NCBI GenBank assembly: GCA_018365455.1
Contig: JAGZJZ010000013.1
Coordinates: forward strand, 80,510-144,509
DNA: 64,000 nt
Source of the DNA: Clostridiales bacterium
GTDB lineage: Bacteria > Bacillota > Clostridia > Lachnospirales > Lachnospiraceae
Direction: 5' to 3'
How positions within the stretch are numbered: position 1 is the stretch's first letter; each line of letters opens with the position of its first letter. The translations under genes and the position numbers were made by a program. This document shows, in pieces, positions 8,869 to 16,628 of the stretch. The notes beneath the pieces are model-generated. The model ran no database searches, was not told where the DNA came from, and saw nothing but the letters and a program-made list of their open reading frames with translations.

Positions 8869-8905
8869 GGGACTGCTGACAATCCCTACCATTTACAGCA
8901 GCACC

Positions 8906-9021
8906 AGGTCGAAAGAAAATTATAATAGAAAGGAAGCCACGATGAGATTTTTTCAACCTGTTTTATGTGGCAGTATTGCATATTCATATTACGTCTGCAA
9001 TATGCAATGGGAATAAAAATG
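8906..9021 (+). repeat. Start-codon element, copy 1 (pseudoknot-capable)
   Basis: This copy shares about 110 bp of layout with 20295-20402. Common blocks are GAAAGAAAATTA, GAAAGGAAGCCAC, TTTCAAC, GTGGCAGTATTGCA and ATATGCAATGGG-N6-ATG. GGTCGAAA (8907-8914) pairs with TTTCAACC (8951-8958), one mismatch. GCCAC (8936-8940) pairs with GTGGC (8967-8971), interleaved as an H-type pseudoknot. ATTGCA (8975-8980) pairs with TGCAAT (9003-9008) just before the start codon. It supplies the whole 5' region of the 3-epimerase gene. Confidence 0.7.
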
Positions 9022-9864
9022 AAAGCATATACCCTTGGATTATACGAAAAAGCAATGCCGTCTGAGCTAACCTGGGAAGAGAAGCTGCAGGCTGCTAAAT
9101 CCGCCGGTTTTGATTTCCTGGAAATCAGCATTGATGAAACAGCAGAAAAGCTTGCCAGGCTCGACTGGTCAAAACAGGAGCGGCTGAAGCTGATTGACAC
9201 CATGTACGCCGCCGGAATCCCCATCAGAACCATGTGCCTGAGCGGACACCGCAGATATCCCCTTGGCAGCAGTGACCCCGCAATTGCGCGCCGTGGAATG
9301 GAAATCATGGAAAAGGCAATATGTCTGGCTGACGATCTGGGAATCCGGATTATACAATTAGCTGGCTACGACGTATACTATGAACAGTCTACCCCGGAAA
9401 CGGCAGAGCGTTTTGAAAAGAACCTGAAAAAAGCCGTTATGATGGCGGCAAGCCTGGGCATTACATTAGGATTTGAAACAATGGAAACAGAGTTTATGAA
9501 TACCGTGGAAAAGGCAATGAATTATGTGAAAAATATAAATTCTACCTATCTGGCGGTGTATCCCGACAGCGGAAATATTAAAAATGCATCGGTCAGCTAC
9601 GATACCGATGTACAAAAAGATTTAAGGGCAGGAGCCGGACATATTGCTTCTGTCCACCTAAAAGAGACGGTGCCGGGAAAATTCCGTGAAATTCCTTTTG
9701 GAACGGGGCATGTAAACTTTGAAGAGATGATTGCTTCCGCCTGGGAAATGGGAGTGCGTAAATTTGTAACAGAATTCTGGTACACGGGAAGCGTAAACTG
9801 GAGAGATGATCTGAAGGATGCCCGCACCAGAATGGGTAAAATATTAGATTCCATGGAGGAGTAA
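9019..9864 (+). CDS. ulaE: L-ribulose/L-xylulose-5-phosphate 3-epimerase (UlaE/SgbU type)
   Basis: This 281-residue TIM-barrel enzyme should convert L-xylulose-5-P to L-ribulose-5-P. It matches UlaE in order: LGLYEKAMP, FDFLEISIDE, RLDWSKQE, MCLSGHRRYPLGS, IQLAGYDVYY, ETME with metal-ligand Glu, YPDSGNI, HLKETVPG and FGTGHVNFEE. I start at the second ATG (9019) because UlaE proteins begin a few residues before LG(I/L)YEKA. The first ATG (9007) belongs to the repeated element upstream, and a frame extending to 8965 has no homology. The stop is 1 bp before the 4-epimerase start. Confidence 0.92.
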   Translation: MKAYTLGLYEKAMPSELTWEEKLQAAKSAGFDFLEISIDETAEKLARLDWSKQERLKLIDTMYAAGIPIRTMCLSGHRRYPLGSSDPAIARRGMEIMEKAICLADDLGIRIIQLAGYDVYYEQSTPETAERFEKNLKKAVMMAASLGITLGFETMETEFMNTVEKAMNYVKNINSTYLAVYPDSGNIKNASVSYDTDVQKDLRAGAGHIASVHLKETVPGKFREIPFGTGHVNFEEMIASAWEMGVRKFVTEFWYTGSVNWRDDLKDARTRMGKILDSMEE

Positions 9865-9865
9865 T

Positions 9866-10552
9866 ATGTTAGAAGAATTAAAACGGCTGGTATATGAGGC
9901 TAATATGGAGCTGCCTGCCAGAGGATTAATCACCTATACCTGGGGAAATGTAAGCGGAATAGACCGGGAAAAGGGCCTGTTTGTAATAAAGCCCTCCGGT
10001 GTGGACTATGAGAATCTTCATCCGGAGGATATGGTGGTAATGGATCTGAATGGAAATAAGGTGGAAGGGGAATTGAAACCATCATCCGATACACCCACCC
10101 ATCTGGAATTATATAAGGCTTTTCCGGAAATAGGCGGGGTGGTACATACCCATTCCCCATGGGCGGCATCCTGGGCACAGGCGGGCAGAAGCATACCTTG
10201 TTACGGGACTACCCATGCAGACTATTTTTATGGAGAGATTCCCTGTGCAAGAAATCTTACCCCAGAAGAAATTGAAACGGGCTATGAGACAAATACCGGA
10301 AAAGTCATTATTGAAACCTTTACGGAGAAGAATCCTTCTTACGTCCCGGGAGTGCTCTGCGCAAATCATGGACCCTTTACCTGGGGAAAGGATGCAAAGG
10401 AAGCAGTTCACAATGCAGTAGTATTAGAAGAGGTAGCCAAAATGGCGTGCCGTACCGAAATGCTCAGATCAGGCGTCCAGGAAGCACCACAGGTAATCCG
10501 GGATAAACATTTCATGCGTAAACATGGACCAAATGCATACTATGGACAATAA
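9866..10552 (+). CDS. araD: L-ribulose-5-phosphate 4-epimerase (AraD/UlaF/SgbE)
   Basis: This 228-residue class II aldolase-fold, zinc-dependent enzyme should yield D-xylulose-5-P for the pentose phosphate pathway. Visible signature: TWGNVS near 25-30, KPSGVDY, an Asp in KPSSDTPTHL, zinc ligands His94 and His96 (VVHTHSPWA) and His168 (CANHGPFTWG). Length equals the family norm (about 230). The upstream gene ends 1 bp before the ATG and supplies the ribosome site GGAGTAAT, so translation is probably coupled. The symbol marks the enzyme family; arabinose itself is not implied. Confidence 0.92.
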   Translation: MLEELKRLVYEANMELPARGLITYTWGNVSGIDREKGLFVIKPSGVDYENLHPEDMVVMDLNGNKVEGELKPSSDTPTHLELYKAFPEIGGVVHTHSPWAASWAQAGRSIPCYGTTHADYFYGEIPCARNLTPEEIETGYETNTGKVIIETFTEKNPSYVPGVLCANHGPFTWGKDAKEAVHNAVVLEEVAKMACRTEMLRSGVQEAPQVIRDKHFMRKHGPNAYYGQ

Positions 10553-10570
10553 AATGTGAAAGGGGATAAA

Positions 10571-11626
10571 ATGGAGAAAAAAATAGAACAACATTTTCAG
10601 GCTGCTGATTCAGGCGGTACCGACGATAGAGCCATATGCAAGGAGCCAAGAATGAAAATGGCGATACTGGGAGCCGGGCAGATTGCCCATAAAATGGCAG
10701 CTACCATTACGAAAATGGAAACAGTAGAAGCTTATGCAGTGGCAGCCCGGGACGAAAAACGTGCACAGGATTTTAGGGCCCAATATGGATTTACCAAAGC
10801 CTGCGGTTCCTATGAGGAAATGCTTTCCGACGAAGAGATAGATCTGGTATATATAGCAACACCCCATTCTCATCATTATGCACATATCAAAATGTGCCTG
10901 GAGCATCACAAACATGTCCTCTGTGAAAAATCCTTTACCGTTAACGCCAGACAGGCAAGAGAAGTCCTGCAAATGGCAGAAGAGAAAGGGCTTCTTCTGA
11001 CAGAGGCAATCTGGACAAGATATATGCCCTCCCGGAAAATAGTAAATGATATCATAGACAGCGGAGTGATTGGAACAGTTACTTCCCTGACAGGCAATCT
11101 GGGCTATTCCCTGGGAAATGTCACCAGGATGGTGGAACCATCCCTGGCTGGCGGGGCGTTACTGGATGTGGGAGTCTATCTGGTAAACTTCGCAATGATG
11201 GTGTTTGGAAATAAAATCAGCAAAGTTTCCTCCAGTGCAGTCATGTCCAAAAAAGGGGTTGATTATACGGACAGCATCACCATGGTATTTGAGAACGGGG
11301 AAATGGCTGTAATGCATAGCAGTATGCTAGGTGCGCTGAACCGCAGGGCAAATATCTTCGGTGACAAAGGCTATATAGAGATCACAAATGTAAATAACAT
11401 CGAGAAAATCAAAGTCTTCGACGAGAATTACAAAGAAGTGGCTGCATACACGCCGCCTGTGCAGATTACAGGATATGAATATGAAGTAGAAGCGTGCCGC
11501 AGGGCGATAAAAGCCGGTAATACCCAGTGCAGTGAGATGCCCCATGAAGAAACCATCCGGGTGCTGGAGATTATGGATGATATGCGGCGGTCCTGGGGGT
11601 ATGAGATTCCAGGGGAGAATTTATAA
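10571..11626 (+). CDS. Gfo/Idh/MocA-family NAD(P)-dependent oxidoreductase
   Basis: This sugar or polyol dehydrogenase-like protein has the Rossmann nucleotide site AILGAGQIAHKMA, then VYIATPHSHHYAH, the EKSFTVNARQA loop containing the family EK(P/S) motif, and a C-terminal substrate domain with GGALLDVGVYLVNF. Two starts are plausible. ATG 10571 follows AGGGGAT; ATG 10652 follows AAGGAG and would begin almost at the Rossmann fold, as most relatives do. With 10571 the protein is 351 residues. It is the last gene of the sugar cluster, followed by a strong terminator. The substrate is unknown; oxidation or reduction of a pentose derivative would fit the neighbours. Confidence 0.85.
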   Translation: MEKKIEQHFQAADSGGTDDRAICKEPRMKMAILGAGQIAHKMAATITKMETVEAYAVAARDEKRAQDFRAQYGFTKACGSYEEMLSDEEIDLVYIATPHSHHYAHIKMCLEHHKHVLCEKSFTVNARQAREVLQMAEEKGLLLTEAIWTRYMPSRKIVNDIIDSGVIGTVTSLTGNLGYSLGNVTRMVEPSLAGGALLDVGVYLVNFAMMVFGNKISKVSSSAVMSKKGVDYTDSITMVFENGEMAVMHSSMLGALNRRANIFGDKGYIEITNVNNIEKIKVFDENYKEVAAYTPPVQITGYEYEVEACRRAIKAGNTQCSEMPHEETIRVLEIMDDMRRSWGYEIPGENL

Positions 11627-11636
11627 GGAAATGGGA

Positions 11637-11662
11637 GGGACTGTCAATGGCAGTCCCTTTTT
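11637..11662 (+). terminator. Intrinsic terminator of the sugar operon
   Basis: A perfect 7-bp stem GGGACTG/CAGTCCC with a 7-nt loop is followed by TTTTT, 11 bp after the oxidoreductase stop. It marks the right boundary of the sugar cluster. Confidence 0.85.
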
Positions 11663-11699
11663 AGCAAAAGAATAATTTACTAAAAATCAAAATGTTCTT

Positions 11700-12041
11700 T
11701 TATTGTGATTTCCATATTTTTAAAATTTTAATCATTTTTTTGCGCTCATCAGGAGAGAAGGTATGAAAAATATGTAATAGTTCTTTGTCTGTCTGCTGAT
11801 CCTCATTTAATTGAGACGGAGAAGTCTTTCCGGCATCCAGCAGAGAATCCACAGATACATTACATAGAGCAGCATAATAGAGTAAAGTGCGCAGGTTTAG
11901 TTTCGTGCGGTTATTTTCTACATTACTGACAAAAGAAACTGTACATCCTAAATCTCCAGCAATTTTTTCCTGTGTGACGCCTTGTTCTATTCTTAAATGT
12001 TTCATTTTTAGTCCAATTTTAGAAAAATCTAAATCGTTCAA
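11700..12041 (-). CDS. XRE-family helix-turn-helix regulator
   Basis: This 113-residue DNA-binding protein has a Cro/CI-type HTH near the N-terminus (KMKHLRIEQGVTQEKIAGDL, then GCTVSFVSNVENNRTKLNL) and a short acidic and lysine-rich tail. I choose TTG at 12041 because AAGGAG lies 6 nt upstream; an in-frame TTG at 12056 has no ribosome site and contains that AAGGAG. It is divergent from the AbiE genes across an AT-rich 228-bp gap, so it may control them, or be an unrelated acquired regulator. Low G+C matches the AbiE genes and differs from the flanking operons. Confidence 0.8.
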   Translation of the reverse strand: MNDLDFSKIGLKMKHLRIEQGVTQEKIAGDLGCTVSFVSNVENNRTKLNLRTLLYYAALCNVSVDSLLDAGKTSPSQLNEDQQTDKELLHIFHTFSPDERKKMIKILKIWKSQ

Positions 12042-12269
12042 AATAATCTCCTTCAAAATATTTTTTTATATTTACATTTTATAATAAATAAATATTGAAA
12101 ACAATAGTAAAGTATAGTATAATTTTATATACTAATTAGTATATAAAATAAAATTTTGAAAACAAGAAATTATAGAATAATATATTTTTATCAATATATC
12201 AAATTAAAATTTTTACATTAGTGCAACAATATGTTATAACTGTAGCACGAGAGTAAAAGGTGGTATGCT

Positions 12270-12866
12270 ATGAATTATTATGAAAAGGTAAAAAAACTAT
12301 TTAAAGAAAAGAATGATGTTTTGACAACAAAAGAAATAGAGGCATCAGGAATACCAAGACAGGTGTTACCTAAATTATTGGAAAAGGGATTATTGGAGAA
12401 AGCGGGTTTTGGAATTTATATCTCTTCAGAAGTTTATTTGGATGAAATGTATTGTATTCAAATGAGATCTAAAAATATAGTATTTTCAAATGAGACTGCA
12501 TTGTATATGCATGACTTAACAGATAGAGATCCGATGATGTATACGGTAACAGTGCCCAGAGGTTATGGAACTGGAAGACTTAGGAGTTCAGGAATTTCGG
12601 TAGTTACTGTTATGCCGGAAATGTTTGGAATAGGTATTATTAGCGGTAGGACAATATATGGAAGAGAGATCTCAGTTTATGACCGGGAACGTACTATTTG
12701 CGATATTGTCAAAGCTAAGGGGAAAATGGACAAAGATATGTACTACAGCGCATTGAAGACATATGCCGCAAGCAAGGAGAAAGACATTCTCCAATTAATG
12801 GAATATGCAAATAAAATGAGCTTATATAAGAAAGTACGGACGGAATTGGAGGGATTTTTGGTATGA
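12270..12866 (+). CDS. abiEi: Type IV antitoxin, AbiEi family
   Basis: This 198-residue protein has an N-terminal winged helix (TTKEIEASGIPRQVLPKLLE) and the AbiEi core: GFGIYISSEVY, FSNETALYMHDLTDR, TVTVPRGYG, YDRERTICDIVKAK. In characterised AbiE systems the antitoxin represses its own promoter and counters the toxin without binding it directly. The stop overlaps the toxin start (ATGA at 12863-12866), giving tight translational coupling. AAGGTGG upstream supports the ATG. Base composition is clearly more AT-rich than neighbouring genes, consistent with horizontal acquisition. Confidence 0.88.
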   Translation: MNYYEKVKKLFKEKNDVLTTKEIEASGIPRQVLPKLLEKGLLEKAGFGIYISSEVYLDEMYCIQMRSKNIVFSNETALYMHDLTDRDPMMYTVTVPRGYGTGRLRSSGISVVTVMPEMFGIGIISGRTIYGREISVYDRERTICDIVKAKGKMDKDMYYSALKTYAASKEKDILQLMEYANKMSLYKKVRTELEGFLV

Positions 12867-13723
12867 CTTCGAGGCAGATAAAAGATCTTCTAAATGGGAT
12901 GTCAAAGAAAACTGGCATCAATGCTCAGATTTTACAACGTAATTACATGATGGAGCGATTATTGGAACGCATATCCCTTTCAAAATATAAGAATAATTTT
13001 ATTCTGAAAGGCGGCATGCTGGTGGCAGCCATGATTGGTATAAATGCCAGATCTACCATGGATTTGGACACATCCGTTAAGAATATACAATTATCTCTTA
13101 ATAATATTAAAGTAATCTTTGCTGAGCTGGCAAGTATGAATATCGGTGACGGTGTTATAATGATTATCAAAAGTATCAGTGAAATTCGGGAAGAATTTGA
13201 TTACATGTGTTTTCGCATAAGTCTGCAGGGTATGGTGAATGAGACTGTTATTCCAATGAAAGTTGATATTTCTACAGGAGATATGATTACTCCGCATGAA
13301 GTGAAATACACCTATAAGTTAATACTGGATGACAGAGACATTGAGATTTGGGCATATAATTTAGAAACTGTTTTAGCAGAAAAAATGGAAACCATTCTAA
13401 CAAGAAATATTTTGAATACGCGGATGAGGGATTTTTATGATGTTTCCATACTTTACATGTTAAAGTATCAGGAATTAGATATGAATATGTTACGAACCGC
13501 TATCAGACGAACGTCTCTGAAGCGTAACAGTCTTGAGGCGGTAAGAAATTATAATAAAATTCTGGATAATATCATGAATGATGCGGAAATGCAGAGATTA
13601 TGGATAAAGTTTCAGGAAAAGTATACATATGCGTCGGAGTTGAACTGGGCAGATGTTATTGCAACCATAGTTAAGTTATTTAATGAACTACAATTAATAA
13701 AATGCAGGAACCACACAGCATAA
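12863..13723 (+). CDS. abiEii: Type IV toxin, AbiEii nucleotidyltransferase
   Basis: This 286-residue DNA polymerase beta-fold nucleotidyltransferase is predicted to inhibit growth, for example during phage infection. The N-terminal catalytic region has FILKGGMLVA (the GG motif) and RSTMDLD, whose Asp residues should bind metal. Further motifs follow at VKVDISTGD-like MKVDISTGD and LAEKMETIL with the family Glu-Lys. It overlaps the antitoxin by 4 bp. All AbiEii core motifs are present, so the toxin appears intact. No terminator is obvious downstream; the next gene is convergent. Confidence 0.88.
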   Translation: MTSRQIKDLLNGMSKKTGINAQILQRNYMMERLLERISLSKYKNNFILKGGMLVAAMIGINARSTMDLDTSVKNIQLSLNNIKVIFAELASMNIGDGVIMIIKSISEIREEFDYMCFRISLQGMVNETVIPMKVDISTGDMITPHEVKYTYKLILDDRDIEIWAYNLETVLAEKMETILTRNILNTRMRDFYDVSILYMLKYQELDMNMLRTAIRRTSLKRNSLEAVRNYNKILDNIMNDAEMQRLWIKFQEKYTYASELNWADVIATIVKLFNELQLIKCRNHTA

Positions 13724-13800
13724 CCCCATGGTCCCCGCATCCCAGCTATCAACACATCTAATTAATATAATAAATCTACTAAATAAAATTCATTATCTAT

Positions 13801-15501
13801 TTAATCTAATTCATCAATTCTCCTTGCTCCATAAGAATAGACCTCATTTCGAATCACAAATAACAAAATCCCCATAACAATGCAGAAGAACAGAGCAATT
13901 AAAATAGAAGGAAGTCCAAGGAAACTATAAAGGGCAAACGCACCTCCTGCAATTGCGAAACCGACAATCCATACAGCAAACAACAGAATCGTTGCAGTAA
14001 AGTTCTGCTTCACGGCTGCCTGTTCACTTTCCCAGATGAGTTTCGGGTTTGTAAGATCAGCCCACAGTGCAGCATAGTTTATCAAAAGCAGTGTAAGTAC
14101 GGTGATCACGGGGCAGAAAATAATCACAAGGAAGTTTGCATTCAGGAAAATCATGCCCAGTACTGTACAGATCAGGGTGTAAGGCATTGTAGCTGCCAGG
14201 CAGACCAAAAATCCGTTCAGAATCTTACCGCGAAGTTGATCCCGGTATGACATGGGGATATACTTCATGAAAATGTATCCCTGTCCTTCCCTAGAGATAC
14301 AGGTGCTGGTTACCATGCAGGAGCCACCGATAAAGATTGGAAGCACGAAAGAAAGCAGAAGTAAAAGTGCGGTAACGGTACTTCCAGCGGTAGTCTGGAT
14401 CTGGGTAAGCAGTGGTGCGAGATCCACTTTCGAGCCGGTCAGTGAAATGATGATGGGAATCCCGATCAAAAGCGGGAAAATAATTGGTGTCATCAGGCAG
14501 TTCATAAAATATACCGGTGTGCGAAAAAGCAGTTTGAACTCTTTTAAGGCATAGGCTTTAATTGGTCCTTTGCTGCGGCTGTAGGACTCTTTTTCGGTCT
14601 GGGACATTTTATGGCGCTTAGAGGTCACTTCCTGCATTCCCATAACTCCGCCCAGGTAAATTCTGTCCGCAATAAATAAGAAGAGGATCAGGAATAACGC
14701 CGCAAGTAAAAGAAACAGCAGCATGGACAGGATGCTGGAATGAACCAATGCATTACCGGCAAATGTCAGATTCGGAAATATAATATTCAACTTACTAAGA
14801 AGGTTCTTGTTGGCAAGTACCAGATTTGCCATTTCAGCTGCATCCGGTGTACGGTTTACCATCATGCTGGCACCGCAGATAATAATGATCATCAAAAAGG
14901 AACAGACAGTGCTGATCATCTCTTTATTCTTGATATTCTTAAAAATCCGCATCATCAGTATTGCGATCAGTGATGCGTAAATCAGTGGAATTACAGGAAG
15001 TACCAGTACAATCAGGATCATAAACACCCAGAACAGCACGCCACCCTGTGCCTCAATGCCATACCCCAGAAATGGAGGCAGGATAAAAAGGGCAATAATC
15101 AGGTATTCATAAATTAGTACAGCTGTAAATTTTGCACCAATAATTTGCCAGGGCTTTAGAGGAAGGGGCAGCAGCGTCTCCAGGTCAGAAGACAGGAAGA
15201 ACACCGATACCACATAGGGCAGGGCAAATACAAGTACGGTAAACGAAGCTGCATAGCAAAGCAGCTGAACCGGAGTTTCCGGCATATTTAACTGTGCAAA
15301 AGTCTGGTAAAAAGTCCGTCCAAAAGCGAATAAAGTACCGGCCAGAGGAAGTAAACAAACCACAAGTACGAATACAAGCAACAGTTGTCGATTACCTCCA
15401 GCAGACCGTTTCTTATTTTGACTGCCGCCATTTTTGGTGACAGGAGTCATTCCCAGGCCGCTTTTGATCAGGATCTTCGTGAGTATAAAAAATTTATGCA
15501 T
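13801..15501 (-). CDS. ABC exporter membrane subunit (ABC-2-like)
   Basis: This 566-residue protein has about 12 hydrophobic segments arranged in two halves around a charged cytosolic loop (about residues 290-320). It is the large ABC-2-like permease type paired with a single small ATPase. The ATG at 15501 overlaps the ATPase stop by 8 bp, showing an operon and translational coupling. No catalytic domain is visible. The substrate is not predictable: such pairs export lipids, peptides or antibiotics or act in stress resistance. Genes on either side give no clue. Confidence 0.8.
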   Translation of the reverse strand: MHKFFILTKILIKSGLGMTPVTKNGGSQNKKRSAGGNRQLLLVFVLVVCLLPLAGTLFAFGRTFYQTFAQLNMPETPVQLLCYAASFTVLVFALPYVVSVFFLSSDLETLLPLPLKPWQIIGAKFTAVLIYEYLIIALFILPPFLGYGIEAQGGVLFWVFMILIVLVLPVIPLIYASLIAILMMRIFKNIKNKEMISTVCSFLMIIIICGASMMVNRTPDAAEMANLVLANKNLLSKLNIIFPNLTFAGNALVHSSILSMLLFLLLAALFLILFLFIADRIYLGGVMGMQEVTSKRHKMSQTEKESYSRSKGPIKAYALKEFKLLFRTPVYFMNCLMTPIIFPLLIGIPIIISLTGSKVDLAPLLTQIQTTAGSTVTALLLLLSFVLPIFIGGSCMVTSTCISREGQGYIFMKYIPMSYRDQLRGKILNGFLVCLAATMPYTLICTVLGMIFLNANFLVIIFCPVITVLTLLLINYAALWADLTNPKLIWESEQAAVKQNFTATILLFAVWIVGFAIAGGAFALYSFLGLPSILIALFFCIVMGILLFVIRNEVYSYGARRIDELD

Positions 15502-16222
15502 TCTTCGTAATCTCCAGGAAAATATTTTCCAGTGAATCTTCTTGGGGATGGATGGTTTTTAACTGGTCAAGCGTTCCCAGGAATAACAGCTTGCCCTTGT
15601 TAATGATTGCCACCTGATCACATAATTTTTCAGCTACTTCTAATACATGTGTGGAAAAGAGGACTGATTTTCCCGTAGATGCATGTTCCCGCATCATTTC
15701 CTTCAATACAAATGCGGAATTCGGGTCAAGTCCGGTTAAGGGTTCATCCAGAATCCAAATGGAAGGATTGTGGATCAGGGCACCCATTACCATAATCTTC
15801 TGCCGCATACCATGGGAGTATCCCATAATGCGGCTGCCCAGCGCTTCTTCCATATCAAAACGTTTGGCAAAAGTATCTATGAGGGAGGACCTCGTCTGAG
15901 ACGGCACCTCGTAGATATCAGCCATAAAGTTCAGATACTCAATTCCTTTCAGCCTGAGAAAGTTATCAGGAGAATCGGAAACGAAGCCAAACTGTTTTTT
16001 AGCTTCTGTGGGATCTTTGGAAATATCCAGTCCGTTCAGGGTAATACTGCCCTCGTCAGGTCTGGTAATACCGGTGATCATTTTCAATGTTGTTGTCTTG
16101 CCTGCGCCGTTAGGCCCGATAAAGCCGGTGATTTTGCCGTCTTCAATATCCCAGTTCAAGGAATCGACAGCTTTCTTCCCACTGTTTCCGTAAGTCTTGG
16201 AAACATTTGTTAGGTTAATCAT
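15494..16222 (-). CDS. ABC exporter ATPase
   Basis: This 242-residue single-domain ATPase has Walker A GPNGAGKTT at about 36-44, a Q-loop FGFVSDSPD variant, signature YSHGMRQK, Walker B IWILDEPLTGLD and an STHVLE H-loop. The signature SHGM instead of SGGQ is common in the CcmA/ABC-2-type export ATPases. It has AGGAGG just before the ATG and is first in a two-gene operon with the overlapping permease. Confidence 0.9.
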   Translation of the reverse strand: MINLTNVSKTYGNSGKKAVDSLNWDIEDGKITGFIGPNGAGKTTTLKMITGITRPDEGSITLNGLDISKDPTEAKKQFGFVSDSPDNFLRLKGIEYLNFMADIYEVPSQTRSSLIDTFAKRFDMEEALGSRIMGYSHGMRQKIMVMGALIHNPSIWILDEPLTGLDPNSAFVLKEMMREHASTGKSVLFSTHVLEVAEKLCDQVAIINKGKLLFLGTLDQLKTIHPQEDSLENIFLEITKNA

Positions 16223-16310
16223 AGTTATACCTCCTGCATGCTGCAGATTTTTCTGCGGTACTGTACCGATCGAAAGTGTGACATGATTTTTGTTTCACAT
16301 TGACACCCTG

Positions 16311-16336
16311 AATACCCCAAGCCAGCTTGTGGTATT
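16311..16336. other. 26-bp palindrome in the exporter/ATPase gap
   Basis: AATACC-C-CAAGC and GCTTG-T-GGTATT form an 11-bp stem with one mismatch and a 2-nt loop. Flanking copies of GTGTGA and TTCACAC (16276-16375) add a second set of inverted repeats. There is no T-tract on either strand, so operator or repeat remnant is more likely than a terminator. It lies within the 406-bp gap 16223-16628. Confidence 0.4.
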
Positions 16337-16466
16337 CCCAAATTAGCAGTGTGAAGGCGATTTTCTTTCACACTTTCTCTGCCATGTTATTTGAATGCGC
16401 AAATAAACAGAGTTTTCTATATTTTACTCCTTTAAAGTGAATTAAACAAGTAGAATTCCTGAATTT

Positions 16467-16560
16467 GGCACATTCATCATACAAACAGGCACACTCGCCA
16501 CAAACAGGCGAACCATCCAACAAATAGGCACATCCATCCAACAAACAGGCACATCATAAC
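16467..16560 (+). repeat. Degenerate tandem repeat, unit about 20 bp, 4.6 copies
   Basis: Units of 19-21 bp start with GGCACA or GGCGAA and end with CAAACA or CAAATA: 16467-16487, 16488-16506, 16507-16526, 16527-16547 and a partial 16548-16560. There is no unique spacer, so it is not CRISPR. Its first 12 bases (GGCACATTCATC) recur at 27915 just after the T-box terminator. No gene is visible in 16223-16628. Confidence 0.6.
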
Positions 16561-16628
16561 AATCCCGAACGCACAGCTGCCGTTACAGTGCCATTGCTGT
16601 GAGTGTCCGAAAGTGTAAACAGTACCAT

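Noticed and set aside
8965..9018. N-terminal extension of the 3-epimerase
   Set aside because: It is encoded by the repeated element, not by family-conserved sequence.
16467..16560. Short repeats resembling a CRISPR array
   Set aside because: Units are contiguous and degenerate, with no unique spacers and no cas genes nearby.
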